From: Sindora glabra
Taxonomy: Eukaryota > Streptophyta > Magnoliopsida > Fabales > Fabaceae
Length of the DNA stretch: 64,000 nucleotides
Direction: 5' to 3'
Assembly: GCA_020226215.1 (NCBI GenBank)
Contig: CM035236.1
Location: forward strand, 8,747,001 to 8,811,000
In this document: in pieces, positions 1-10,908 of the stretch
How the letters are laid out: each line of letters begins with the position of its first letter
How positions within the stretch are numbered: the stretch's first letter is position 1
Program-made: the position numbers and the translations under genes
Notes under the pieces: model-generated
What the model was told of the DNA's origin: nothing
What the model saw: only the letters and a program-made list of their open reading frames with translations
Databases searched by the model: none

Positions 1-104
1 GTCGGCATCAGAAGTCAAATGGAACAGCTTGTGGAAGACAGCATCTTCGGAATCTTCGATAAATTAATATGCTTTTTGTCACTTTTCCTCTTTCAGTGAC
101 AAAA

Positions 105-320
105 GTATTTTTACTGTAGTACTTTTACTGTTTACTTTTCCTGTTTACCCATGGGTAAAACTGTAGAAGTCTACTGTAGAAATAGGAACCAAATATCTGC
201 TTATAAAAGCAGAATCCCAAATGTAAGGACTAAGTGTTCAGATAGCCTCACCATAAGCTCTCTACTTACTGGTTCTCTCCCTCCTCCTTTATCTTTGTAA
301 GTTTATGTTTTATTAATAAA
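105..320 (+). promoter_or_regulatory. Pararetroviral promoter and poly(A) signal
   Basis: TATAAAAG lies at 202-209, inside a segment repeated at 1908-2078. AATAAA lies at 315-320, roughly 110 bp downstream, the usual caulimovirid arrangement of a promoter shortly upstream of the poly(A) signal in the leader. Activity is unknown. Confidence 0.65.
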
Positions 321-325
321 ATCTT

Positions 326-698
326 TGCAGTCCGTTTGTGATTCCTACTTCCATTTTCTCTTTACTCCTATCTTCTCTTTCACTTAGGGGGCCTCCCCGG
401 GGCCAATTGGTATCAGAGTCAAGGGGGAAGTAAGGATGGATAGTTGATTTTGCCTGATGTTTATGGGGTGGATTTTTATGATTCTGCGTAAGTTTTGATT
501 CTGTTTCTGGATATTCTCTGGCACGCATAGTAACATATGTTCGTAAAGGGGCATAAATCCAGGCAGGCTGACGAACAGGCATATATGGGTTGCCTCTGTC
601 ACCCTTGGTCACATGTGAACATAAGTCGATGGCCTAAATGTTCAGAACAAAAAGAAAAATCAAAGCTTAGTTTTAATCATTTAAGTCTTCTCATAAGC
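326..698 (+). repeat. Left arm of a 373-bp inverted repeat (pararetroviral leader)
   Basis: The reverse complement lies at 2108-2480 with scattered substitutions and almost no indels. The arms enclose the movement-protein piece and the second promoter. Confidence 0.85.
408..418 (+). promoter_or_regulatory. tRNA-Met primer-binding site of the pararetrovirus
   Basis: TGGTATCAGAG matches the plant initiator tRNA-Met primer-binding consensus used by caulimovirids. The inverted leader copy carries a variant on the minus strand at 2389-2399 with one G-to-T change. Confidence 0.75.
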
Positions 699-875
699 AA
701 GATAACTTCACCTACTTATCCTTATGGAACTTTACGGTTAAGATATCAGCCCCCTGGTTTTGCATACATCTGTTTATCTGTTGTTTATTTCCTGCATTTT
801 ACTTTCCTGTTCATCATCTGCTCCATTTGCACTTACTGCATATTTACTATTTATTTTCTTGTTTTATAAATTTTC

Positions 876-1922
876 ATGGCAAACAAATTCATCCGATCCT
901 TTTCAAATCAGTTTTCACCAAATAAATCTTTGATCCAGTATGGATCACAATCAAATACAAAACCCATCTTCTCTGAAGAAATCAAATTTGAAAATATAAA
1001 TTAAAAGTTTGATGACTGGAAAATGCTGAATATCCTAGATCATGAACTTTATTTAATTAAAAACCAAAGCTTCTTCAACAGAACTGATTATATAATCAAG
1101 ACTGTTGAGCAAGCCATTGGAGTAAAACCCAATGATGAAAATTTTACTCTCTTCTCTGGCCAAGAAGCAGAAAAGCTTCGAAAGAAGTATAATTATATGC
1201 ATATTAGCTGTATCCAAATAGCTGCTATTTCAACTCTTCGTAAAGGGCTTGATAATGCTATCCTTCTCTGTCTCCGAGACGGAAGGGATACAAATTTTAA
1301 AAATTCCCTTATCGAAGTGGTTGAAACCAGCCTATCACAAGGACCAATCTACTTCAACTATTTTCCAAAAATGAAGATAGTCCTTGTGACAGATCAATTT
1401 CCAGAAGCACTTTTAAAGCTTCAAGTCAAATTGCATAATTATACTATGGAACCAGGCCAGATCCCTGTTGTGATCATTTATCGGATCCACTACAAATTAC
1501 ACAACTCTTATGCATCACTTTGCTTAAGAGCACTAACCCAGAAAGGAGAAACAATCTTCTTTCAAACAGACGCTACGAAGGTTAACTTGTCTATCCCAAT
1601 GGAAATAATATGGGATAAGTTAAGTCGGCCAGAAAACTGGGAATTTCAGAACGCTGTTAAACCCCAAGAGATTCCTGCAAAGGTAATCTCGAGGATAGAA
1701 GCCATGCCAGATGGTTCTGCCTCTATTTCTTTTTTAAATCGAAAGGGGATTGAAGATTTCATTGAAGCCGAATCCTCTTCACAAACTGATCAGACCAAAG
1801 GAAAAAGTTTGGTTGAAGGGTCAAGAAGATCTTGTTCTGGAAGAATCATTTCTAGAACTCTATCAAGAACTAGGTCTTCAAAAGGATCAATTTCTTCTAG
1901 AAAATATGTATTTTTACTGTAG
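876..1922 (+). pseudogene. Caulimovirid movement-protein (30K superfamily) frame, interrupted
   Basis: The open stretch 1023-1922 (299 codons) resembles the movement proteins of plant pararetroviruses, which form tubules through plasmodesmata. Family-like blocks are YNYMHISCIQIA, RKGLDNAILLCLRD, QGPIYFNYFPK and VVIIYRIHYKL. An in-frame ATG at 876 opens a 42-codon segment that ends at a TAA (1002-1004), so the frame is broken near its N-terminus. The downstream end is also lost: viral sequence stops at about 1907, where a second promoter copy begins, and the last few codons read into that repeat. The rest of the viral polyprotein is absent here. Confidence 0.8.
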
Positions 1923-2107
1923 CACTTTTACTGTTTACTTTTCCTGTTTACCCACGGGTAAAACTGTAAAAGTCTACTGTAGAAATAGGAACCAAATATC
2001 TGCTTATAAAAGCAGAATCCCAAATGTAAGGACCAAGTGTTTAGATAGCCTCACCATAAGCTATCTGCTTGCTGGTTCAGATAGCCTCACCATAAGCTCT
2101 TTGCTTG
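1908..2107 (+). repeat. Second copy of the pararetroviral promoter segment
   Basis: 1908-2078 repeats 105-275 without indels and includes TATAAAAG at 2005-2012. It is extended by a local tandem duplication of about 35 bp (the segment starting GATAGCCTCACC occurs twice, at about 2043 and 2079). Confidence 0.85.
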
Positions 2108-2480
2108 CTTATGAGAAAACTTAAATGATTAAAACTAAGCTTTGATTTTTCTTTTTGTTTTGGACATTTAGGCCACCGACTTATGTTCACATATGAGCAA
2201 GGGTGACAGAGGTAACCTATATATGCCTGTTCGTCGACCTGCCTGGGATTTATGCCCCTTTACGAACACATGTTACTATGCATGCCAGAGAATATCCAGA
2301 AACAGAATCAAAACTTAGGCAGAATCATAAAAATCCACCCTATAAGCATCAGGCAAAATCAACTATCCATCCCTACTTCCCCCCTTGACTATGATACCAA
2401 CTGGCCCCGGGGAGGCCCCCTAAATGAAAGAGAAGATAAGAGTAAAGAGAAAATGGAAGTAGGAATCATAGACGGACTGC
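2108..2480 (-). repeat. Right arm of the inverted repeat (leader copy)
   Basis: Reverse complement of 326-698, including the variant primer-binding site at 2389-2399. It joins directly to the second promoter copy at 2107/2108, a junction not expected in a linear viral genome. Confidence 0.85.
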
Positions 2481-2486
2481 AATTAA

Positions 2487-2575
2487 TGTCTGCACCTGTA
2501 TCAAATAAGGCAATTATTTCCAATTTCCAGTCCTTTTTTATCAATGTGATTGAAATAAAATATTTTGGGACATGG
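2487..2575 (-). pseudogene. Pararetroviral aspartic protease fragment, antisense
   Basis: On the minus strand the translation includes KYFISITLIK and ALFDTGADINC. The second is the DTGA catalytic motif of retroviral-type aspartic proteases in a caulimovirid-like context. The fragment is cut on one side by the inverted leader (about 2485) and on the other by copia sequence (about 2575). Only about 30 codons remain. Confidence 0.65.
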
Positions 2576-2577
2576 AC

Positions 2578-3460
2578 TCTAGAAATAAATCCTATGAAAA
2601 ATATCAGTTTGTGCGACAAACACTTTGCCTTCACTAGGATTGTAGAAATAATATCCCTTAGTTTCCTTAGGATACCTTACAAAGTAGCACTTATCTGATA
2701 TAGGTCCAAGCTTATTAGAAACTTGACATTTTACATAGGCCTTGCAATCCTAAATCTTCATAAAAGACAAGTTGGGATGTTTCCCGGTCCATATCTCATA
2801 TGGAGTCTTTTAAATCATTTTAGAGGAAACACGATTGAACATAAAAATAGCTGTCTCTAGAGAATGCCCCCAAAAGGAAATTGGAAGATCTGTATGACTC
2901 ATCATAAATCATACCATGTCTAACAAGGTACGATTTCTCCTTTCTAAAACACCATTCAATTGCGATGTTCCAGGTGGAGTGAGTTGTGATACTATACCAC
3001 ACTCCTTTAGATAGTCATCAAATTCTTGATTTAAGTATTCTCCACCTCGATTTAATCGAAGTGTTTTAATACTTTTGCTAAGTTAGGTTTTGCACTTCAT
3101 TCTTGGATTCCTTGAACTTTTTCAAAGGATTCTGATTTATGTTTCATAAGATACACATATCCATATCTACTGAAATCATCAGTAAATGTAATGAAATACT
3201 GAAAAATCACCTCTAGCAAGGTGCACTAATAGGCCCACATACATTAGTATGTATAAGATTTGATAGATCATTAGCCCTTTCACTGTATCCAGGTGAATGG
3301 TGCTTTAGTCATTTTACCTAGTAAACAGAATTCACATATTTCATATGATTCAAAATCAAATGAATCCAATAATCCATCTTTATGGAGCTTGGATATACGT
3401 TTCTCATTTATATTGCCCAAACGACAATGCTAGAGATAGGTTGGATTTAAATTATTTAAT
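2578..3460 (-). pseudogene. copia integrase region, degenerate
   Basis: Minus-strand translations match the copia integrase order. A segment reading HSTWNIAIEW corresponds to the region ahead of the conserved 'NGVAERRN' block. It is followed by KTPYEIWTGK, AYVKCQVSNKLGPISDKCYF and KETKGYYFYNPSEGKVFVA. Frameshifts and stops break the frame, so no intact enzyme is encoded. Confidence 0.75.
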
Positions 3461-3573
3461 TTAAATTGCTTGTGTTTATGTTATAAACAGGCATTTCAAA
3501 ATCAAGAATATAGAGCCCATTGAACATTTATGCACTGTAGTAAAATATTTCATTTAAATAAACTGAATAACTT

Positions 3574-3880
3574 TTATTCCTTTATTATAAATGAAAAACC
3601 CTTCTTATCCAAACAAGAAACATAAATAATATTCCTATTGATAGCAGGCACAAAATAATAATCCTCTAATTCTATTACTAAACCAAAAGGTAAAGATAGA
3701 TAATATATCTCTACAGCTAGTGTAGCAACTCTTGCTTCATTGTTAACTCGTAGGTCTACTTCGCCTTTAGTTAGAGTCTTACTCCTTTGTGGTTCCTGCA
3801 CATTTGTACAAATGTGAGAACTGCATCTAGTATCTAATACCCAAGATGTAGAAGTGGAAACATTAATTTCTATAACATAG
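3574..3880 (-). pseudogene. copia pol piece between protease and integrase
   Basis: The minus-strand frame 3801-3574 reads GEVDLRVNNEARVATLAV, then YYLSLPFGLVIELEDYYFVP and RNIIYVSCLDKKGFSF. This is the conserved segment found after the protease in TNT1/Retrofit-like copia polyproteins. The catalytic protease motif was not seen. Confidence 0.75.
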
Positions 3881-3898
3881 ATACCTGAAGCGGAAGTC

Positions 3899-4720
3899 TC
3901 ACTTCCCTTCTTCTTTTTCGAATCTTCCAGATAGACCTTGTCGTTTCTTTTTCAATATTCCGATCTGACCGCAATAGAAGCATGTCCCTTCCTTAGCTAC
4001 ACCCCCTTTTGGTTTCAGTGCAGAGGACTTAGACTTGGGCTTGCCTTTGGATTTGGAATCTTCCTTATTTTTGCCCTTATCTTTTCCCTTGCCTTTGCCC
4101 TTTTGAACTATCATTATGGTATTAGGTATAGTCTTTTGCAAATTTTGTTCAGTAGTTCTTAACATGCTTAAAAATTTTAACAGTAGTTTGTCAATTTCAT
4201 TCATATTGTAATTCATGATAAATTAACCATAACTCTGTGGTAACGATTGCAAAATTAAGTTAGTGGCCAACTGTTGACCTAGTGGAGCACACAATCTCTC
4301 AAGGTTCTCAACATACCTAATAATTTTGAGTATATGAGGCCTAATAGGGTTTCCTTCTGCTAGTTTGCACTAAAACAACGCTTTTGTCACCTCAAACCTC
4401 TCATGCCGAGCTTGGCCTTCATAAAGCTTCTTAAGATGCTCTAGCATGTCATAAGCTTCCATGTTTTCATGTTGCTTTTGAAACTCAGAGTCCATGGTAG
4501 CTAACATGAGATAACTGAAATCTAATGTATCATTATGATGCTTCTTATAAGCATCTTTTTGAGCTCAAGGGACAGCAGCTTCAAGTTCTTGAGGAACAGG
4601 TTCCTCTAAGACATACATTTTTCGCTCATATTTGAGGACTATCCTTAAATTCCTGTACCAGTTTGGAAGTTTATCCCTTCCAGTTTGTCCTTCTCAAGGA
4701 CTAATCGCAGTGATAAGTTA
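3899..4720 (-). pseudogene. copia gag with decayed zinc knuckle
   Basis: From about 4720 downward the minus strand reads LEKDKLEGINFPNWYRNLR, KYERKMYVLEEPVPQ, then DFSYLMLATMDSEFQKQHEN and YDMLEHLKKLYEGQARHERF. These are typical copia gag blocks. In-frame stops occur within it. The nucleocapsid end (4216-3899) has a lysine-rich stretch and CFYCGQIGILKKK, where the CX2C pair is kept but the following His and Cys of the knuckle are gone. Confidence 0.8.
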
Positions 4721-6570
4721 TTTAATGTATTAGTTATTGGTTATTTACGACAGAAATATGTAAAGTAAGTATTAAGTTTAAAACATTTAATAAGGTCTTT
4801 TATTAAATGTACCTCCCATTATTTTATTCAAATTAATAACCTTCACTATTTATTCGGAAAGTCACATTGTCTAAGCTTTTTAGTGGGCCAAGATCCATAT
4901 TTCACCAAGCCTTAAGTTAGCTTTAGCTAAACACTTAAAACTTAGTTATTTAGGTAGGCAATACTTGCCAATTGTATGATATACAATTCTTGGATAGTTG
5001 GGTGAATAACACTTGTTCTAGTTCATCTTATGAACTAAAACCTAACTCTATGCCTTTAGGTCTCAATCCTATTGAGATATTCTAATTAAATCGGACCCAA
5101 TGTTTGACATTCGAATATCACTATTATCCCGTCGCGTCTCACCAAGATGAACGAGGTACTTTGCTTTGGCAAATCTACCTTATGTCGATCAAGGCCTTGA
5201 TGAGTGCCAAGCATTGGAAGGCATTGTTTAATTATTACTGGCTTAATATTTCAAATGAGGAATTTTAACCTATTCATTCTTAGATCTCACCATAACTAGC
5301 CTATTTATTCATGCATTATATCTAGCATATCTCATACATCATATAAAGTAAATGAATAAAATAGACTACTGCATATCATATATCATGCAATGAATAGAAC
5401 TATCACATAGTAGGAACACATTTTATCATATAGTAAATGCATGCTCATCAATATCATCACATAATAAAGAAATGTCATATAGTATGGCCCCAAAATTTTA
5501 TTTTCTAATGACATTCTTAACTAACTCCTTAACTTCTTCTTATCCTATAGCTCCTTAGCTTCTCCTTATTCCAAGCTAAGAATGCTCGATTGCAATTACA
5601 AATTTACAACAGAAACCCCGAGTTACATTTGGGGGGAGTGAGATGAGAAGAGAATATACATTAGAAAAATAGAGGAAGACACGACACGCAAGTTGTATTT
5701 AAAATCCATCCATAAAAACTCCAAGGGCCATACTATGCAACACATTCATGCATCATATGTAATAATTGCTAAGAAATATATGTAACCAAGATAAACAGGA
5801 TGATTAACATATATATTTCATAACATAATCATCACAAAAAAAATCATGTTTTAAAACAGCACCTTAAGAATAAAAATAATTTTTGAACACTATGTAGAGA
5901 TAGCACGGCGATCCCGCTATCAACAATTGACACATTCTCACGTCGAACAATTCGACTATATGATTGTCATTCAAATCATAGTTTCAAAATAGGATTTACG
6001 TCCGAACACTTTGAATAATTTTAATCATAACAAAACAGATCCAATCGTGTTCAATTAAATTAAAGCATACACATATCTCATAAATCAGATTCAACTTAAT
6101 CACATTAAACGAATTTAAACAAGTCCTTATAGATTCAGAATTAATCACATTTAACTAGGTTATATGCTTTAAACGCAGAGAACATCACATATTCAGAACA
6201 GATTCAAGGGTTTATCATATGAAAACTCAGAATTACACATGAAATAGATTTGAGTATGAAGCAGAAAAATGCATAATCAGATTCATACAATTAATCTCAT
6301 CAATTGATAATCAGATTCAAAATTCAAATCATATATATATATATATATATCATATATATATATCTACAAAATCAAAACCATATACGAGTTTGCATATATC
6401 TCATATATATCTAGTTTAAACAGAAACTGATTTGATATTAATTTATCACATAAACATTCATCAAAACGTGTAACGTCTAATTTAAACTGAAATAGATTTG
6501 ACATATATTTATCATATAAATATTCACCAAAGGCAGTAAAACACATAATCAGAACTATATTTTTGCAAGA
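4721..6570 (-). other. Internal leader of the copia element
   Basis: This stretch lies between gag and the primer-binding site of the copia element. I see no frame in it. It is AT-rich with a TA microsatellite at about 6330-6362. Its length (about 1.85 kb) is long for a copia leader, so it may contain other insertions. Confidence 0.5.
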
Positions 6571-6571
6571 A

Positions 6572-6583
6572 GCTCTGATACCA
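6572..6583 (-). promoter_or_regulatory. copia primer-binding site (tRNA-Met)
   Basis: The minus strand reads TGGTATCAGAGC, a full match to the plant initiator tRNA-Met primer-binding consensus, one base downstream of the LTR end. Confidence 0.85.
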
Positions 6584-6584
6584 C

Positions 6585-8192
6585 TATTGGAAATTCAGAT
6601 TATCATATGCAGTGAAAATTTAAAACTTAATTTGAATTCTACCTAGGATCCATGCAAAAAGCATAAATAAATGATTAGGGTTTTACTTATTAGGCACTTG
6701 TGTTTCTACTGATCAAAACTTGAGAACAGATGAATCAAACGCCGGCGGAAGGTACAGCGTCTCTACGGTATCCACACGGAGTGAACAACGATCTCTCATG
6801 TCCCAAGAATCTGTTAGGATGCATTTTTCTCTCTAGGATTTAGGATTGGGTATTTTCTGAGTGATTTTGGATTTTATGAAAGTTATGAGCGTGTATAAAA
6901 AGTGTTGCCCTCAAGTCCCCTTTTATAGAACTTAAGCAAGTCACAATCCTAGTCTTACTAGGATAGTGCTTCTAAAATTTTAATCACACTTAACAACTCA
7001 TCTTATCCTTATCCGAGAGATAATGAGGAGAGATAAGATTTATCTATTAATTATCTAATATTAGATAATAATATTATCTCATAATATAAATATCTTATAT
7101 TAGATAATTGCATATAGTTATCAAATATTAAAATATTATTATCTCATAACATATTTATCTAATATCTGATAACGTAAATATTTGATATTACTTTAATATC
7201 AAATAATATATATATGTACGAAAATAAGTCTAATTAATTGGATATTAATATAATTAAAGTTTAATTAATTATTATCTTATTCCTACTCATTTTTTGTGAT
7301 TCTGTAGGTTCTTACTACGTTGACAATCACTCATTATTGAGCCATAGACAGTGAGCGGTATCTAGTAATACATCACTGCCATCACTGCCACTCAAGTAGT
7401 AAGAATGTCTGTGATTCGACATCCACCTAATACATGATCAATGTTTTGCATCATAATCTCTTTTGTAATAATATCCAAATTGAACTGGAAGTATAGAGAG
7501 TGTCATCCTCATCAGAGTTAAATTTATATTTTTTGATATTGAGTAGACTTCAAAATAAATTATCAATATTACATATTAATTCATTTGAGCATGACCATGC
7601 ATTTCCAAATCTCACTCAATCAAGAGGCCCAAGGATATATCTCTTTTATAAGAGTAATAAAATTCCATCTACATCACTCACTTCCCTCTGCGTGATTCGT
7701 GACACACCCAATCAACGCCCTACTTGTCATTCCGATTAAAGATGACATAGGACAACATTAAAGTGAATAACCCCTCATATAGGGAACTGTAGTGACTTCA
7801 GGTCAAATGACTATATACAATTGTGACTATATGAGAACTACTAATGACATAAGTCTTATCCATGTAGTATTCTCACATTAGGTCAGTTCAGTACATCTAT
7901 TCACTAACAATGTACTCATGTATTGACTTGATATCACATATTCATGATTCATAATTATCAGTCACTATATATGCCAGTCTCGATATACTATTACTATCCC
8001 TTTCGTAATAATACTTGACTAGGGGCATTTTAGGAATAGTAAAATTATTTCAAGGATAATTATTATATTAAGTTATAAATTGGGCAAAAATTAAAAATAA
8101 AATATAATAATTGCATTACCTGAAATAAAATATAATATATTATGTATTATTTTAATCATCTATATGATTGGTTCTTAGGACACACACTAACA
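6585..8192 (-). repeat. copia LTR (5' LTR of the truncated element)
   Basis: On the minus strand it runs from TGTTAGTG (at 8192) to CCAATA (at 6585), immediately before the primer-binding site. It is about 1608 bp long. A TATA-like stretch on the minus strand lies at about 6920-6926. A homologous LTR lies on the + strand at 46999-48837. Confidence 0.85.
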
Positions 8193-8570
8193 GAAACTAC
8201 CACTCTTTCATTGCTGAATTGTGGAGTATTCTCACAGATTTAGAATTTGCTTAAAGTAAAGACCATAGAAAAGTCCTTATTGAAATTGATTCATTAATTA
8301 TAGTAAATATCATTAATTTAAATGAGTATTATCATAAATATCATCATTTAATTAGAAGAATCTTAAGATGGTGCTCTCAAGATTAGGAAATCTCTTTTAT
8401 TCACCAATATAGAAAGGGAAACTAATGTGCAGATTGGCTGGTAGAATATAGTTTTAAATCCAATCCTGGATTTCATGAAATTACTTTTATCCCTGCAGGT
8501 ATCGATGTGCTTCCTCTTATTGATATTGTTAGGGCTACTATACCTCATTTTATTCTCCTTTAGTTAGATT
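8193..8570 (+). pseudogene. LINE 3' end, RNase H-like domain fragment
   Basis: The + strand reads SFIAELWSILTDLEFA from about 8204, then VLIEIDSLIIVNII and CADWLVEYSFKSNPGFHEI. This matches the RNase H-like tail of plant L1-type LINE proteins. Stops interrupt it. The copia LTR ends exactly where the domain begins, so the copia element appears to have inserted into this LINE. Confidence 0.7.
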
Positions 8571-9041
8571 TTTTCTTTTTTTTAGGACTAATGCCTCATA
8601 TTGCAATAAAAAAAATATTGTATCTTTAACCACTACGATTTGGTCAAGGTTACAATAGAATCATTGGAAATTTTCACTAGAATTTCAATAATTGCCTGTA
8701 GTTGGGAGTGGGATCTACATTCTCTTTGTTGATATTTTGAAATTTTGATTCACATATTGGCATATAATTTTTTATTTTTTAGAAGTTAAGTTAAAGATAA
8801 GAAAGATAAATAAATATTAATTAAAAAAAGAGTGCTAAATATAATTGGATCAAATCTCAAATATACTATAAAATATATTACCTAATTTTAAAATATTCAG
8901 GACAATTATAATTTTTTTTGAAGATTTATTATATCATTTATAAAATATTTAATTTTTAAAATTATTGGTTACAAAATTCAAAATTTAAACTTTTCAAATA
9001 ATTACTGATAATAGACCTTGTGATGACCAAAACCTTTTAAC
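8571..9041. other. AT-rich intergenic DNA
   Basis: I see no gene. The first 100 bp may be the 3' untranslated end of the LINE, with an A-run at about 8607-8615. Confidence 0.5.
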
Positions 9042-9419
9042 TATTGTTTGGTTGGGTGGAAATTGAAAGAAAAAAATTGAAGAAAAGAATATGAAAGAGA
9101 AAAAGAATATTTTTTTGTTTAGTTGTATAAAAGAAAATAGAAGATACTAAAAATAGAGTGAAATTTAGGCATGGTTGAAAATAAATTTTGTTCACTTTGT
9201 TTATGGGAAGAGATTAGAAGAGAAAAGGGCAAAAAGTAATAAAAAAAATCTGACTTGTCTTTTTTTATTCTTTTCACTTTATTTTTTCCCACATTACAAT
9301 AAGGGTATTAGTATTATTTTAATATATAATTTTTTCTCACTTTTCTATTTAACTAAATATGAAAAAAATATTTTTCTTCTATTTGCTTTCTTCTCAATTT
9401 TTTTAATCAAACACAATAA
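9042..9419. mobile_element. MITE-like foldback element, about 380 bp
   Basis: The left end (TTGTTTGGTTGG..., then a purine-rich AGAAAAAGAATATTTTTTTG-like run) is mirrored in the right end (...ATATTTTTCTTC..., TTTAATCAAACACAATA). The inverted arms are about 80-90 bp and imperfect. No target-site duplication was recognised. Confidence 0.55.
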
Positions 9420-10191
9420 AAAATTTATTTTTTTCCTTTTTTTACTCATTTTCTTTCTCCTCTTTTTTTCTTTTTATTTAAAGAAAAGTTTAGGGTTTTT
9501 CACTCAAACGTATTGCAGTTTCTATTTTTTATGGAATCCAAAGTTAATTATTTATGCAAGTACATTATGATGACGTCAAGCATTTACAACGGACAAAGGA
9601 TTAGCTATTCTCCAATATCCTTTTGCTTTTTGTTGATTACCATAATAACTAACTACTTTCAATGCACTTCTCGATTAATTCAATGACGAGACAAAATTAT
9701 CACTCGTGTTTTGTTCATGCATTGTTGGAAAATCAATTTTTTTTTAGAATCGAACTTATTTCATTCTAACAAAAATAATTTTATTTTAATATGAAATTTT
9801 TAACTCAAATGGTATTAAATATATTTTGAAAATTTTATAATTTTTTTTGTGATTTAATCATCCTTATGGTTAAAATATAATATTTTTAATTCATTATTAT
9901 ATAATTTTTTTACTTAAAATTGAATGGCATTCAATGAAAGGATAAGTTTTAGTGGTATTGTGGTAAAAAAATATTAGTGGTAAAAAAATATTAAAGTGAG
10001 AGTACAATTTTTATATGTGATATGTATTTTATGTGAAATAAAATAAATTTTAATCAAATTGTTATTAAATTGAATGAGTTTTATAATGATATAAATATAA
10101 TTAAAATATGATTTACAAATAAAATTAAATAAAACATTTTAAATTTAAATCCAAACTTTATTTTAAAAAAATATTTATAAATAAAATATTT
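9420..10191. other. AT-rich intergenic DNA
   Basis: I see no gene here. Long pyrimidine-rich and AT-rich stretches dominate. Confidence 0.5.
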
Positions 10192-10908
10192 TGACTCTAT
10201 TTCGCGTAATAAATAAGTCAATTTATAATTTATTAATCTGATCAATATATTATAAGTTAGCCTTTAGAGATGTTTCTCACATTAACTTATAAACTACTTT
10301 AGAGTAAGTTCTGATCAATATATTATAAGTTTTTATTTAATAAGTTATAAGTTACTCTAAATAAAAATTTATAACTCATACATTTTATAATGTAAATCTA
10401 GAGTAACTTATAACTTATAAGTTATTACTTTTTTAAATTCTTTTCAAATCTATCCTTATTTTTTTATTAATTTACAACTCATGCCCTTTATAACGTAAAT
10501 CTAAATAATTTTTATAAAATATAATTAATTATATTTTAAGTAATTATAATTTTATAATAAATAATAATAAAATAATATAAATAAATAAATATATAAGTTT
10601 ATAAAATATAATTAATTAAATATTAAATATTATACTTTTATTTTAAACTCTTTAATTATGTTACTATAATATAATTTTTAGATAAATATAAATGATTTTA
10701 ATTATATATTTATTTCTATTAATATGTCTTTTTATATCATTTTATAATTTTAGTTACTTTAACAATTAATTTTACTAAACACTTCAACTAATTAATCAGT
10801 TATTAATTATAAGTTATCAGCTATCAGCTTTAGTTATTATCTAAATTATTAATTACTAATTGACTTATCAATTATCAATTAATTTATTAATTATGCGAAA
10901 TTGAACAC
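10192..10908. mobile_element. MITE, about 717 bp (copy 1 of a family)
   Basis: It is homologous over its full length to the reverse complement of 42557-43275. The ends are imperfect inverted repeats: left CTATTTCGCGTAATAAATAAG, right ATTAATTATGCGAAATTG. It contains no reading frame. Confidence 0.75.

Larger units (their letters stand above)
1..2575. mobile_element. Endogenous pararetrovirus (Caulimoviridae) fragment, rearranged
   Basis: The stretch has the caulimovirid order of TATA box, poly(A) signal, tRNA-Met primer-binding site and then a movement-protein frame on the + strand (1 to about 1907). A second promoter copy follows (1908-2107), then a leader copy in inverted orientation (2108-2480) and an antisense aspartic-protease piece (about 2487-2575). 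A 171-bp direct repeat (105-275 and 1908-2078, no indels) and 373-bp inverted arms (326-698 and 2108-2480) define the rearrangement. Stop codons and missing reverse transcriptase show it is a dead remnant. It continues beyond the left edge. The family assignment rests on motifs; the genus (petuvirus- or florendovirus-like) is a guess. Confidence 0.85.
2575..8192 (-). mobile_element. Truncated Ty1/copia retrotransposon with one LTR
   Basis: Read on the minus strand the element runs from an LTR (8192 to 6585) through a tRNA-Met primer-binding site, a long leader (about 6570-4720), gag (4720-3899), the protease-to-integrase linker and the integrase. It stops abruptly at about 2575, just past an integrase segment reading KTPYEIWTGKHPN. 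Reverse transcriptase, RNase H and the second LTR are missing. Many stops and frameshifts show it is inactive. It abuts pararetroviral sequence on the left and a LINE remnant on the right. Confidence 0.85.

Noticed and set aside
3938..4162. + strand open stretch rich in Phe and Leu
   Set aside because: It is the antisense of the lysine-rich copia gag end.
9175..9570. 131-codon Phe/Leu-rich open stretch
   Set aside because: It is a translation of poly-T-rich DNA partly inside a MITE; hydrophobicity is a composition effect.
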